The translations under genes and the position numbers were made by a program. From Actinomycetes bacterium (GTDB lineage Bacteria; Actinomycetota; Acidimicrobiia; Acidimicrobiales; JAJYXR01), in NCBI GenBank assembly GCA_021801525.1, contig JAJYXW010000098.1:1-41714 (forward strand): 41,714 nt of DNA, given 5' to 3'. Shown piece after piece: positions 1 to 8,211 of the stretch (position 1 is its first letter; the number at the start of each line of letters is the position of its first letter). The notes beneath the pieces are model-generated. The model was not told the DNA's origin. It made no database searches and was given only the letters and a program-made list of their open reading frames with translations.

Positions 1-1
1 C

Positions 2-274
2 TGGGAGGTGGCCTCCGACGGGGGGATCTTCGCGTTCAACGCACCGTTCTACGGCTCCATGGGCGGCAAGCCCCTGAACAAGCCGATTGTGGGCATAGCA
101 GCCACTGCTGACGGGGGCGGCTACTGGGAGGTGGCCTCCGACGGGGGGATCTTCGCCTTCGGGGACGCGACCTTTGCCGGATCCATGGGTGGAAAGCCGC
201 TGAATGCGCCGATAGTGGGCATAGCGGCCACCGCTCAGCCGCCAGTGCCATTGTGCTGTGCCACTACGAGCTGA
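2..274 (+). CDS. C-terminal fragment of a secreted [15 protein letters not shown] protein
   Basis: The reading frame is open at the left edge, so the start lies outside the window; the stop is TGA at 272-274. The 90 visible residues hold two copies of a repeat of about 40 residues, each running from [12 protein letters not shown] through GSMGGKPLN to PIVGIAAT. Such repeats occur in long exported proteins of actinobacteria, notably Acidimicrobiia, and probably form beta-propeller or similar repeat folds. After the last repeat the protein ends abruptly with a short cysteine-containing tail. No function can be given. The next gene is convergent, about 105 bp away. Confidence 0.7.
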   Translation, partial: WEVASDGGIFAFNAPFYGSMGGKPLNKPIVGIAATADGGGYWEVASDGGIFAFGDATFAGSMGGKPLNAPIVGIAATAQPPVPLCCATTS

Positions 275-379
275 CCCATGAGACTCAGCAGATCGGGCTT
301 ACCTCCTTCGGCAAAGAGGCCCAGCGGGTGAAAAGCCCTTTCCTATAGCACGGCGGGCCCGAGGCGTCCGGACACCAGC

Positions 380-1471
380 TCAGGGGCGCCCTGCCCCGAT
401 CAGACCGTTGTACCAAACAGGCTGGTTCTGGACACTCTGGCCGGGTCGCGGGGCGTCCACCATCTCGCCGTTTCCGATGTACATGGCGACGTGGTAGATG
501 TAGCCGTTGCTCGCCCAGAACAACAGGTCACCGGGCTGGATCGCCGAAAGGGGAACGTGGGCCACCTCGTTGTACTGGGCGGCGGCCGAATGGGTAAGGG
601 AAACTCCCGCCTGCCCCCAAGCCCACATGGTGAGGCCGGAGCAATCGAAGCCCACGCCGGGAGTAGCACCACCCCACTGGTACGGTACGCCGATCTGGCT
701 CTCGGCCGCCCGGATCGCGGTTGCGGCCCCCTGGCCAGCCGGCAACCCGGCGGAAGCGCCCAGATGGGCCTCGAGCGCCGCCTGATTGGCAGCCTGGTTG
801 GCAGCCTGCTGAGCACTCACGAGGCCGGCTATCCGGCCCTTCAGGCCGGCCAGCAGCGAGGAGGCCCCGGCCTGGGCCTGTGCGCCGCTGCGGCGAGCGG
901 CGGCCGCATCGGCCAGGGCAGCGCCTGCCTGGGCATTCTCGACAGCCAGGGTGGCCCGTAGCGACCGCAGTCCCGCCTGAGCTCGCTGAAGCGTCTCCAC
1001 GCTCTGGGTGATGTCCCCCGACGACACTGCCAGGTACTCCTTCGCCACCGACGCGCGCAGGCTGGGAATGGAGAAGACGGCGTCCACCCCCGAGGCACCT
1101 CCGGTCGTGTACGCGGTTATAGCTTCGGCACGCAGCTCGGCCTCGTCCCTTGCCACTTCAGAGCGCGCTACGACGATCCGCGTGCGGACGGCCGAAAGTT
1201 CCCCACTCACTTGCCGGTATCGCAGCAACGCCTGGTCGTAGCGCTCGTTGGCTATGCCTACGTCGAGAGTGAGCGTTCCCAGCCTCGCGGTTGCCTGCGC
1301 CGCCTGGGAACGCAGCGAGGACAGCCCCGCCGCCCCGGCCGGGCTCGAGCCCACGCCGAGCATCGCCAGAGCTGCGACGACAACGGTAGCGACGAACCAT
1401 CGAGCCCCCCGTGGCAGCCTTGCTGCCTCACGGCCCGACCACTCCGTCGACTGGATCGAGGTGCCAGTCAC
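380..1471 (-). CDS. NlpC/P60 peptidoglycan endopeptidase, coiled-coil N-terminus
   Basis: This is an exported cell-wall hydrolase expected to cut stem peptides of peptidoglycan (D-glutamyl-meso-DAP type, RipA-like). A hydrophobic signal segment (FVATVVVAALAMLG) is followed by a long Ala/Gln/Arg-rich region with coiled-coil character, then an NlpC/P60 domain in the last 110 residues. The nucleophile is the Cys of FDCSGL (about residue 277) and the His is in YHVAMYIG (about 327). The frame is open to a TTG at 1546, but I prefer GTG at 1471: this puts the signal peptide near the N-terminus and leaves an 18-bp inverted repeat just upstream. The 363-residue length fits the family. Family assignment is firm; the start is less so. 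Confidence 0.88.
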   Translation of the reverse strand: MTGTSIQSTEWSGREAARLPRGARWFVATVVVAALAMLGVGSSPAGAAGLSSLRSQAAQATARLGTLTLDVGIANERYDQALLRYRQVSGELSAVRTRIVVARSEVARDEAELRAEAITAYTTGGASGVDAVFSIPSLRASVAKEYLAVSSGDITQSVETLQRAQAGLRSLRATLAVENAQAGAALADAAAARRSGAQAQAGASSLLAGLKGRIAGLVSAQQAANQAANQAALEAHLGASAGLPAGQGAATAIRAAESQIGVPYQWGGATPGVGFDCSGLTMWAWGQAGVSLTHSAAAQYNEVAHVPLSAIQPGDLLFWASNGYIYHVAMYIGNGEMVDAPRPGQSVQNQPVWYNGLIGAGRP

Positions 1472-1487
1472 AACGGGGGAAGTGTTT

Positions 1488-1505
1488 AGCAAGCATTGGC
1501 TTGCT
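1488..1505. promoter_or_regulatory. 18-bp inverted repeat upstream of the NlpC/P60 gene
   Basis: AGCAAGC and GCTTGCT form a perfect 7-bp dyad with a 4-bp spacer, 17-34 bp upstream of the preferred GTG start. It sits in a locally AT-richer stretch. A repressor or activator operator is likely; the regulator is unknown. Confidence 0.4.
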
Positions 1506-1637
1506 ATTGCAAGAACTGAGGCGACCCGCCACCTTCTGTCCACCAAGACATGGGTGACACCGTGGGGTTTTGCAGTCTACAAGCACGTTCGTCCTCACTG
1601 GCGCTCGTGGCAGCCTGCGCCCACTGCTTGCTCTGAG

Positions 1638-1712
1638 TCGGGCTGGGCGGATTTGAACCGCCGGCCTCCACGTCCCGAACGTGGCGCGCTAACCAAACTG
1701 CGCTACAGCCCG
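1638..1712 (-). tRNA. tRNA-Pro (anticodon CGG)
   Basis: The reverse complement folds as a cloverleaf: a 7-bp acceptor stem CGGGCTG/CAGCCCG with discriminator A, a GCGC D-stem, an anticodon stem CCACG/CGTGG closing the loop TTCGGGA, and a 5-bp T-stem GGCGG/CCGCC with loop TTCAAAT. The loop places CGG at positions 34-36, reading CCG proline codons. The 3' CCA is not encoded. It is 75 nt and lies alone between the NlpC/P60 gene and the small mobile element. Confidence 0.95.
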
Positions 1713-1727
1713 TCTACCTCCACAACC

Positions 1728-1769
1728 AAACTAGCCGACGAGGTGGGCAAACTAGCCGACGACGCGGGC
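1728..1769. repeat. Two tandem 21-bp repeats
   Basis: Two adjacent copies of AAACTAGCCGACGA followed by seven variable bases (GGTGGGC in the first, CGCGGGC in the second). They lie upstream of the tRNA-Pro gene as it is transcribed on the minus strand. No role is evident. The rest of 1713-1848 shows no gene. Confidence 0.55.
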
Positions 1770-1848
1770 AACCGATCCGACATAGTGGAGAACGCCATCT
1801 GCGAGCTCTCCGCGGTGGCGTAGCACATGCCGGCGACGAACCCGATGT

Positions 1849-2013
1849 TAGTGCTCCGTCCCGGAAGTACCACGCGCGCTCACCGGCCAGATGACGCCCC
1901 TGGCGGTGTTCTCGTCCTCGACGTAGCTCCAGCTACGCCTTCGTCCTCGGCCTTGCCAGATGGCGCCCCTGGCTCGCCGATCACATTCACGTTACTTCCG
2001 GAACGGAGCACTA
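1849..2013. mobile_element. MITE-like element, long copy (165 bp)
   Basis: The ends are inverted repeats of 21 bp, TAGTGCTCCGTCCCGGAAGTA at the left and its complement with one mismatch at the right, beginning and ending in TA. This suggests TA target duplication as in IS630/Tc1-mariner-type elements. There is no transposase or credible ORF inside. It carries two direct copies (19 bp, one mismatch) of GCCAGATGACGCCCCTGGC at 1886-1904 and 1955-1973, and a small hairpin CGTAGCT-CC-AGCTACG between them. A shorter inverted copy is at 12564-12659. It ends 16 bp from the stop of the CorC-like gene. Confidence 0.75.
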
Positions 2014-2029
2014 GCGGATCGCCCGACCG

Positions 2030-2965
2030 TCACTCACGAAGGGCGCCGGCACCTCCGGGCACGTCACCACGCGCCCCGCGAGGACCCAAGTCCCCGCCGG
2101 TTTCTCCCACGTCGGCGCGAGGTGCGTGGATCACAACCTTCGCGATGCGGCGCCGGTCCATCTCCACCACCTGGATGTCCCAGCCGTCGTGTGCACAATG
2201 CTCCCCCTCCCCGGGAATATGTCCGAGGGCGTCGAACAGGAAGCCGCCCAGGGTCACGTACTCCCCCTCGGGGAGCGCGAGCCCGAGCTTCGCACGGACG
2301 TCATCGATGCTCACTCCACCGTCGACCAGCCACCTCGACCTGTCGACCCGGATGATGTCAGGCTCCTCTGCCGGGTCGAGCTCGTCGCGGAGGTCCCCTA
2401 CCAACGCCGAGAGAACGTCCTTGATCGTCACCAAGCCGGCGACACCCCCGTACTCGTCGACCACCAGGGCAAATGCGCGCCGGTCCCTACGCATGTCGGC
2501 GAGGACCTCGAGCACCAGGCGGGACTCGGGAACGAGGTAGGGCTGGCGAAGCCTTCGCGATATGTCCACCGCAGACGGCCTGAGCGCTGCGCGGCGGGCT
2601 GCGGGGTCGTCCCGGGCTCCGGCGGCCTCGACGTCCCAGCCTGCCCTGAACAGGTCGTTGACGAAGAGAACACCCGTCAGGTGGTCCAGGTCCTCGTCGT
2701 AAACCGGAAAGCGGCTGTGGCCCGACTGGCGCACTGCCCGGGCTACATCGCCCGCGTGGACAGGGATCGCCAGCGCGACGACGTCGACCCGCGGCGTCAT
2801 CACCTCCCGGACGATCGTGTCCTTCAGGTCGCCGAGGGCGGCGATGATCTGACGCTCCTGGGTGTCTCCGATGCTATGGCCTGCTGTGTCGAGCTTCCCG
2901 CCCGCGAACGGGCCGGCTCGAGAACCCGTCCCAAGCGGCCACAAGCGAGATCTTCGACGCAACAT
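2030..2965 (-). CDS. CBS-pair / CorC_HlyC domain protein
   Basis: This 311-residue protein resembles the soluble part of CorC/HlyC proteins, linked to Mg2+/Co2+ efflux or haemolysin-like transporters. It has an N-terminal IREVMTPRVDVVAL-type start of the first CBS domain (about 50-110), a second CBS domain containing LVVDEYGGVAGLVTIKDVL (about 165-190), then a CorC_HlyC (transporter-associated) domain from about 210 (WLVDGGVSIDDV, TLGGFLFDALGHIP). It lacks the DUF21 membrane domain found in the longer relatives, so it may act as a cytosolic partner of a transporter not seen here. Its stop lies next to the MITE-like element. Confidence 0.87.
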   Translation of the reverse strand: MLRRRSRLWPLGTGSRAGPFAGGKLDTAGHSIGDTQERQIIAALGDLKDTIVREVMTPRVDVVALAIPVHAGDVARAVRQSGHSRFPVYDEDLDHLTGVLFVNDLFRAGWDVEAAGARDDPAARRAALRPSAVDISRRLRQPYLVPESRLVLEVLADMRRDRRAFALVVDEYGGVAGLVTIKDVLSALVGDLRDELDPAEEPDIIRVDRSRWLVDGGVSIDDVRAKLGLALPEGEYVTLGGFLFDALGHIPGEGEHCAHDGWDIQVVEMDRRRIAKVVIHAPRADVGETGGDLGPRGARGDVPGGAGALRE

Positions 2966-3000
2966 CTGGGCGCTCGCGAGGTGCCCGAGGCAGCGCCCGC

Positions 3001-3516
3001 TCAGCTCAGGGACGGCGAACGGGCTGTCAGTTCGGGCTCGCCCCTCGCGATAGCGCCGGAATCGGCGGATCCGGTGGCTTCGCCCGTGCTCGGCAAGGCT
3101 ACCGGCACTTCGAGAACGAGGGGCTGGTAGGACTCGTCATGGTACGTCCCGCCGTCCAGGAGGGCTCTCACCGCTTTGCGGATCCGAACCGGGTCGAGGG
3201 GCTTGATCAGCCATCCCTCGGCGTCGGAACGCCTGGCAAGGAACACGTCGGGCCGGCGGTCCAAGAGCATGAGCACCGGGATGTGCGGGAGCGCTCCGTA
3301 AGACTCCTCCAACCGTAGCTCCAGGCACACGGCCATCCCTCCCATGTTCCCCATCTGAAGGTCCACAACCACGAGGTCAGGGTGATTATCACCAACTGAT
3401 TGCATGACCTCCGGACCCGACGACGCCTCGATCACCTCCGTGCCAGGCTCGGCTACTACAGCCAACACCCCGGCCCTAACCGAAGGGGCGTCGCTCCCGA
3501 CGACAATGGTCTTCAC
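3001..3516 (-). CDS. Single-receiver response regulator with C-terminal tail
   Basis: This 171-residue protein starts at GTG (3516), 10 bp after the stop of the ArsA-like gene upstream, so the two are probably co-transcribed. It has a CheY-like receiver: the early acidic residue in VGSDAP, the phospho-acceptor Asp in DLVVVDLQMG and the conserved Lys in WLIKPLD. No DNA-binding or enzymatic output domain follows, only about 45 Pro/Gly/Ser-rich residues. It could be a phosphorelay intermediate or act through protein contacts. The kinase is not in the window. Confidence 0.8.
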   Translation of the reverse strand: MKTIVVGSDAPSVRAGVLAVVAEPGTEVIEASSGPEVMQSVGDNHPDLVVVDLQMGNMGGMAVCLELRLEESYGALPHIPVLMLLDRRPDVFLARRSDAEGWLIKPLDPVRIRKAVRALLDGGTYHDESYQPLVLEVPVALPSTGEATGSADSGAIARGEPELTARSPSLS

Positions 3517-3526
3517 GACGACGAGG

Positions 3527-4816
3527 CTACCCCTGCGACGGATCTCCGGCCACCGAGCCCATCCCGCCGCCTGCTGCGCTGCCGCTCCCGCCTTCTCCGG
3601 ACTTGGCACCCGGCTCTCCGCCGGGTGCCGGGCGCGCTTTGCCTGGGGGTGCCGGGCGCGCTTTGCCTGGGGGTGCCGGGCGCGCTTTGCCTGGGGGTGC
3701 GCTGGGGATCTTCGACTCGAGGCTTCCGGACAAACGCGCCGCCACCTCCTCGAGTCCGCCGACGTCGTGCACGTCGGAGCCGAGCAGCGTGACTCGCGTG
3801 ACTGGAGCTGGAGCCACGCTCTCCGCCAGATCCTTGTACGCCTGCTCCTCGCTCGCTGCAATCTGCTGGCTGGCCCGCAGGTTCTCGATCAGCGAGCCGA
3901 GTGGGGTATCGGCGGGGATGTCGGGAAGCGGAGACTCTGTAGGGAACGCCGGATGCACCTTGTTCACCACCAATGCCTCGACCCGCAAGCCGGACTCCGC
4001 GAGCTTCCCCGCAAACCACTCGGCCTCCTTCACACTCGAGGTCCTTGGTGCCGTGACGAGCACGAAGGCAGTGCCTGGCTCCGCGAGGAGCTCGCGCATC
4101 CGGTGTGCGCGGTTGCGGAAGCCTTCCTCCATGCCCTCGAAGGCCTGGAAGAACGCCACGGCGTCGTTGACGATGTCCGCACCGGCAACCTTGGAGATAG
4201 TGCGGAGCAGTGCCTGGGACGCGACCGAAACCGCCCTCAGGTAGGCCCGCGTAGGCATGAGCAGGAACTGGAAGAGCCTGTGCTCCAGGAACCGGCTCAG
4301 GCGACCGGGGGCGTCCAAGAAGTCCAGCGCGTTGCGCGTAGGTGGGGTGTCGACGATCACGACGTCGAAATCGCCCTCTTCTGCCAGCTCGTAGAGCTTC
4401 TCCATCGCCATGTACTCCTGGGTCCCGGACAGCGCCGACGTAAGGTTCCGGTAGATCCTGTTGGCGAGGATGTTCTCGGCCTGCTCTGGCGAGGCGGCAT
4501 AACGATGTACGAGCCCGTCGAAAGTACCCTTCGGATCGAGCATGAGGGCCCACAGCTCACCGGACCAGTCACCCTCGATACGCGTAGGGGAGTTGGTGAG
4601 CTCCGCGATTCCCAGCGCGTCGGCCAGGCGGCGAGCCGGGTCTATCGTGACTACGCACGCGCTCTTCCCGAGCGACGCTGCCTCGAGGGCGAGCGCTGCG
4701 GAGATCGTCGTCTTGCCTACGCCGCCGGAGCCGCAACACACGACCACCGATCTGCTACTAACGAGTGAGCCCAGGTAGGTCAACTCTGCGACCCCGGTGC
4801 AGGACGCCCATGGCAC
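3527..4816 (-). CDS. ArsA/Get3-like ATPase, downstream copy
   Basis: P-loop ATPase of the ArsA/Get3 (anion-transporting / tail-anchored-protein-targeting) class. The deviant Walker A is GSGGVGKTT at residues 29-37; switch motifs VVTIDPARRLADALG and VIVDTPPTRNALDFLDAP follow. The last ~55 residues are low complexity, with three APPGKARP repeats encoded by 24-bp tandem DNA repeats. The GTG start at 4816 overlaps the upstream ATPase gene by 37 bp; an alternative TTG at 4783 would overlap its TGA stop by 4 bp (TTGA). The pair beside whiB recalls Rv3679-Rv3680 next to whiB4 in Mycobacterium tuberculosis, where the products act as a Get3-like pair. Arsenic resistance is unlikely: no arsB or arsD is nearby. 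Confidence 0.85.
   Translation of the reverse strand: MPWASCTGVAELTYLGSLVSSRSVVVCCGSGGVGKTTISAALALEAASLGKSACVVTIDPARRLADALGIAELTNSPTRIEGDWSGELWALMLDPKGTFDGLVHRYAASPEQAENILANRIYRNLTSALSGTQEYMAMEKLYELAEEGDFDVVIVDTPPTRNALDFLDAPGRLSRFLEHRLFQFLLMPTRAYLRAVSVASQALLRTISKVAGADIVNDAVAFFQAFEGMEEGFRNRAHRMRELLAEPGTAFVLVTAPRTSSVKEAEWFAGKLAESGLRVEALVVNKVHPAFPTESPLPDIPADTPLGSLIENLRASQQIAASEEQAYKDLAESVAPAPVTRVTLLGSDVHDVGGLEEVAARLSGSLESKIPSAPPGKARPAPPGKARPAPPGKARPAPGGEPGAKSGEGGSGSAAGGGMGSVAGDPSQG
3625..3696. repeat. Three tandem 24-bp repeats in the ATPase tail
   Basis: Three identical in-frame 24-bp units (starting GTGCCGGGCGCGCTTTGCCT on the plus strand) encode APPGKARP three times near the C-terminus of the ArsA-like protein; a partial fourth unit follows. 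Copy number could vary without changing the frame. Confidence 0.85.
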
Positions 4817-5787
4817 TCGGCAGCATCCCCGGCACCATCCAACCCCTCTATGCCTCGCCAGAGCGAGCCCGCCAAGCGGTCGAGCTCCTGCGGTCCCACA
4901 GCTCGAGAGCCGAGGTCGGGCAGTAAGAGCTGGGGAAGCGGGAGGCTTGCCGCCATCCTGGCCAGCTGCTCGGCCTGCAAGGCGCGCCTCCTCTCGCGAA
5001 AGAGAGCCGCACTGCGCGCGGCAGCCAAGACGTCGGGAGCAAGCACCACCTTCTCCGAAAGTGCCAGCGCGTCGATATCCCCAGAGCCGGCCGGCAGGGG
5101 ATCTATGACGCCGTTCACGACCACCGGCCCCAGGCTGACGCCGACCCGGTCCTCGAGCGCATAAGCCGTATCCACTACCTCGTTCACGGGCATCTCCTCG
5201 GGAAGAGTCACCAGGATCACCTGGCTGCGAGACGGGTCTGTGAGCATCTCCACTACTTCCTCCGCCTGGGCGCGCACCGGACCCGAGCGTGCCGCGTCGA
5301 GCAGACCGCGGGCTGAGGTCAGGAACGTCATGGCGTGGCCCGTTGCAGGTGCATCGACGACGATCAGGTCGTGGGTGCCCAGCCGCTCCAGCTGCTTCAC
5401 CTTGCCGAGCACCAGGATGTCGCGGATGCCGGGTATGGCGGTAGCCACTATGTCGACGACTCCCGAGGACGCGAGCCTCTTGGAGACCCTCTTCAGGCCG
5501 TGGTCGACGAGGTACTCGACCAGCGCGTCGTCGGGGGTGAGCCTCCTGGCTCTCACCTCCCCGCCCTCCTCACCTGGCGCGAGGAGCTCGGCGTCATATC
5601 CAAGCGCACCAGCTCGCCCGAAGGCAGCAGGCAATCCGTCCCTCCCCTCGAGCTCGACGACGAGGGTGCTGAGCCCGGCACGAGCGGCCACCAGCGCCAG
5701 GGCCGCTGTGGTAGTCGTCTTGCCGACGCCGCCCTTTCCGGCGACCACGATCACCCGGCTCTGCCGGCAGAAGGTAGACACGTCCAT
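4780..5787 (-). CDS. ArsA/Get3-like ATPase, upstream copy
   Basis: This 335-residue P-loop ATPase has Walker A GKGGVGKTTTT at residues 17-27, LVVELEGRDGLPAAFG after it and the switch-II-like motif DLIVVDAPATGHAMTFL. It is shorter than the downstream paralogue and lacks the Gly/Pro tail. ATG at 5787 is chosen because it places the P-loop near the N-terminus, as in the family, and leaves a 160-bp divergent promoter region toward whiB; the longer open frame up to 5982 would run into whiB. The overlap with the second ATPase gene suggests translational coupling and a heteromeric complex, as reported for the mycobacterial pair. Confidence 0.85.
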   Translation of the reverse strand: MDVSTFCRQSRVIVVAGKGGVGKTTTTAALALVAARAGLSTLVVELEGRDGLPAAFGRAGALGYDAELLAPGEEGGEVRARRLTPDDALVEYLVDHGLKRVSKRLASSGVVDIVATAIPGIRDILVLGKVKQLERLGTHDLIVVDAPATGHAMTFLTSARGLLDAARSGPVRAQAEEVVEMLTDPSRSQVILVTLPEEMPVNEVVDTAYALEDRVGVSLGPVVVNGVIDPLPAGSGDIDALALSEKVVLAPDVLAAARSAALFRERRRALQAEQLARMAASLPLPQLLLPDLGSRAVGPQELDRLAGSLWRGIEGLDGAGDAAECHGRPAPGSQS

Positions 5788-5949
5788 CTTCGTGGCGAGC
5801 GTAACCGAGCCTACGCGCCGAGGTGGCGGACTTGCCCGGCAGCGCTCGCCGACCGAGGCGGCCCCGCAGCCGATACAGCTGTCAAATACCTGTTCAGAGG
5901 CCTTGTACGGCCATAAGAGAGGGAGTATCGTCGCTGATGGGAGGGGGAA

Positions 5950-6213
5950 GTGGCAACTAGACCATTGGTAGATGTCTGGCAAGCAAGGGCGGCGTGCAGA
6001 GGGCCGCAGGCAGCGGCGTTCTTCCCGCCGGCATCCTCCGAGCGCAAGGAGGAGAAGCTGGCCAGGGAGAAACGGGCCAAGTCCATCTGTGCAGCCTGTT
6101 CAGTCAGGCGGCAGTGTCTCGAGTACGCGATACGCATACGCGAGCCTCACGGCATATGGGGAGGGCTCAACGAGGCCGAGCGAAAGCAGGTGCTCGACCG
6201 GCGAGCGGGTTGA
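5950..6213 (+). CDS. WhiB-family [4Fe-4S] regulator
   Basis: This 87-residue protein has the four cluster-binding cysteines of the Wbl family, C16, C47, C50 and C56 (C-x30-C-x2-C-x5-C), followed by GIWGG at 68-72 and a basic C-terminus. Wbl proteins are actinobacterial Fe-S transcription factors that respond to redox state or nitric oxide and usually work with the primary sigma factor. The GTG start follows a G/A-rich Shine-Dalgarno (GGGAGGGGGAA). The gene diverges from the two ArsA-like ATPase genes, an arrangement shared with whiB4 and Rv3679-3680 of M. tuberculosis, so it is whiB4-like by context. Confidence 0.93.
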   Translation: MATRPLVDVWQARAACRGPQAAAFFPPASSERKEEKLAREKRAKSICAACSVRRQCLEYAIRIREPHGIWGGLNEAERKQVLDRRAG

Positions 6214-6234
6214 GCACCCGGGGCAGACAACCGG

Positions 6235-7227
6235 TCACTTGGACGCTCGGCCGAGGTTCGCTCTCGGCGAGCCGAGCACCGCTGCAGCCAAGTCGATCAC
6301 GGGCTGTGCGCACACTGAGCCGGGTTTTCCCCCTGTGGCTTCGCAGATCGCGGCAGTAAGAAGGTTCGCCTCGCCAACTACTGCGCTGTAGACGTTGCTT
6401 GCCGGATCGTGGAGATCTGCCGCGACCGATCCGACGGAGGATCCTCCCAGCACCGCCGGAGAGAATCCGGAACCGACCATGACAGCCTTGCCGCCGATGT
6501 CGACGAATGGCAGCGCGCCTGCCTCGACGGCGGACACGTAGGGAGGTGCGTCGAAGCGGCGAACTATCGCCTCCTCGACGGGCCGCAGACTCGCCGTAGC
6601 TGCAAAACCAGTCGTGCTACCGCTCGCGGGGCGATCTGCGTACTGCTCGACCGCCTCGAACGCGACGAACCGGCTGCTGTACGACGCCCCGCGGAAGCTG
6701 AGCGAGGGCGTGCCGCCGAACACCTCCTGCGAGGAGGAACTCGTGACGGCAAGCTTGGAGAGCGTGCCAAAGCGCTCCAGCGCCACGGCGAGCGCCCAGC
6801 GCTCGGCGGCGCAGTAGGGGCAGAACTCAGCCCCGGTGTAGAAGACGAGGGGGAGGCCCCCACTTTCGAGGGGCGGCACCCCGCTCAACATCACCGGTGG
6901 CGTGACTGCCGACATGCCCGCGGCTCCTGGCACGTCCTGCCCCTGGAGGGGGACGCTGGCCAGGGCACTCGAAAGTGACGGCGGGGCCTCGGTCACAGGT
7001 GGAACCGCCCCGTTTGGTGGATGCCCTCCCGAGCTTGCCAGCTTCGCTACCACGAGGACTACGACGAAGAGCAGTACGAGCAGGACCAGACCCCAGGTCA
7101 TGAGCGCCATGGGCATGCCCCGTGAATGTGTGCCGGGACGCTGGTCCGGCCCCTGGGTCAAGAGCGCTTCCGGTTCGTCTCCGGCGCCTGGCGGGTGCCC
7201 GGGTTGCTTAGGTGGTGACATCGCCAT
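6235..7227 (-). CDS. Membrane-anchored thioredoxin-like DUF929 protein
   Basis: This 330-residue protein begins with a ~40-residue Pro/Gly-rich cytoplasmic stretch, then one transmembrane helix at about 41-64 (ALMTWGLVLLVLLFVVVLVV), a Pro-rich linker, and a DUF929-type domain with thioredoxin-like CPYC (C136, C139) in FYTGAEFCPYCAAERWAL. The topology puts the CPYC domain outside the membrane, suggesting a role in thiol chemistry of exported proteins. ATG at 7227 (or 7221) is chosen because it leaves space for a divergent promoter toward the hydrolase gene at 7372. It is convergent with whiB, with 21 bp between the stops. Confidence 0.82.
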   Translation of the reverse strand: MAMSPPKQPGHPPGAGDEPEALLTQGPDQRPGTHSRGMPMALMTWGLVLLVLLFVVVLVVAKLASSGGHPPNGAVPPVTEAPPSLSSALASVPLQGQDVPGAAGMSAVTPPVMLSGVPPLESGGLPLVFYTGAEFCPYCAAERWALAVALERFGTLSKLAVTSSSSQEVFGGTPSLSFRGASYSSRFVAFEAVEQYADRPASGSTTGFAATASLRPVEEAIVRRFDAPPYVSAVEAGALPFVDIGGKAVMVGSGFSPAVLGGSSVGSVAADLHDPASNVYSAVVGEANLLTAAICEATGGKPGSVCAQPVIDLAAAVLGSPRANLGRASK

Positions 7228-7371
7228 CAGATACTTGCAGGATCTGCGAGCGGCGCGCTGCACGGGAGGGCTTCGAGCAACCACTCGGGTAGATCCAGGA
7301 GCGCCTCGCCCGCCGCCCCGCCCGCAAGGGTCCGCCCCGCCCGATCCACTTGCTCGAGCAGGCACGCGCGT

Positions 7372-8211
7372 ATGATGCCTGCCGTGCCGTGCCAACCACG
7401 CTCCGGCAAGGATGTCCAGCTATCCCCTGGCAGGGGATCACCCCTGTTGTTCCTTCACGGGTGGGGTGTCGGCCCGCAGTCCTACCGCGCACCTCTGGAA
7501 CTATTGAGCAAGTCCGGCTTTCAGATCCTCGCCCCAGCTCAGCCTGGCTTCAGCGGGACACCACCGCTCGGGCGCGCTGCGTGCTCGTTCGAAGGGTACG
7601 CCTCCTGGGTGGCCGAGCACCTGGAGAGCTTGGGCGCAACGGACCCTATGCCCGTGATCGGGCACTCTTTCGGTGCCGGGGTAGCCATCCAGCTGGCCCA
7701 CGACTACCCGGAGCTGGTGCGTTCGCTGATTCTCTGCAATGCGGTCGGGGGACCAGTACGGTCGAGCTCCAAAGGGGACTGGCGCCCCATGTCCAGGCGC
7801 CCGCTGTGGGACTGGGGAGTAGAGCTTGGTGCCGACCTGCTCGCCCTGCCTGCACTGCCCAAGGTGCTGCCCGCAGTGCTCGAAGAGGCCGTCCCCAACT
7901 TGTTCCACAACCCACTGGCCCTGGCCCGGGTGGCCGCCTTCGTCCGGCGAGCGGACCTCGTAGCCGAAGCGCACGCCGTGGCCGCCCGCGGAACCCCCTT
8001 GGCGCTCGTATGGTCGGACAGGGACCGGCTGGTCCCGCACGGGTCGTTTGCCGCTCTGTGCGACGCTACGGGCACTCGCGGGATCGTCGCTCACGGTCAG
8101 CACAGCTGGCTCATCGCTCAGCCCGAGCACTTCGCTGACATAGCCCTGCGCGTGCTAGCCGAGAGCGGTGCCATCGACGCGGTGCTCCCGCAGGTGGCCC
8201 AGGCGGTGTAG
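7372..8211 (+). CDS. Alpha/beta-fold hydrolase
   Basis: This 279-residue protein has the oxyanion-region LFLHGWGVGPQSY (26-38), nucleophile elbow IGHSFGAG (Ser99), acidic residue in WSDRDRLVP and catalytic His in HGQHSWL, the full triad of the alpha/beta hydrolase_1 family. The substrate cannot be read from the sequence. No strong Shine-Dalgarno precedes the ATGATG start, so translation could begin a few codons later. It diverges from the DUF929 gene. Confidence 0.85.
   Translation: MMPAVPCQPRSGKDVQLSPGRGSPLLFLHGWGVGPQSYRAPLELLSKSGFQILAPAQPGFSGTPPLGRAACSFEGYASWVAEHLESLGATDPMPVIGHSFGAGVAIQLAHDYPELVRSLILCNAVGGPVRSSSKGDWRPMSRRPLWDWGVELGADLLALPALPKVLPAVLEEAVPNLFHNPLALARVAAFVRRADLVAEAHAVAARGTPLALVWSDRDRLVPHGSFAALCDATGTRGIVAHGQHSWLIAQPEHFADIALRVLAESGAIDAVLPQVAQAV

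Noticed and set aside
275..379. Possible riboswitch or small RNA in the gap after the repeat protein
   Set aside because: Some G/C-rich pairing is visible, but it lies between two convergent gene ends, and I could not match a known riboswitch core.
3527..5787. Arsenite efflux operon
   Set aside because: The ATPases are ArsA-like, but there is no arsB, arsC, arsD or arsR, and the gene order with whiB fits the Get3-like pair.
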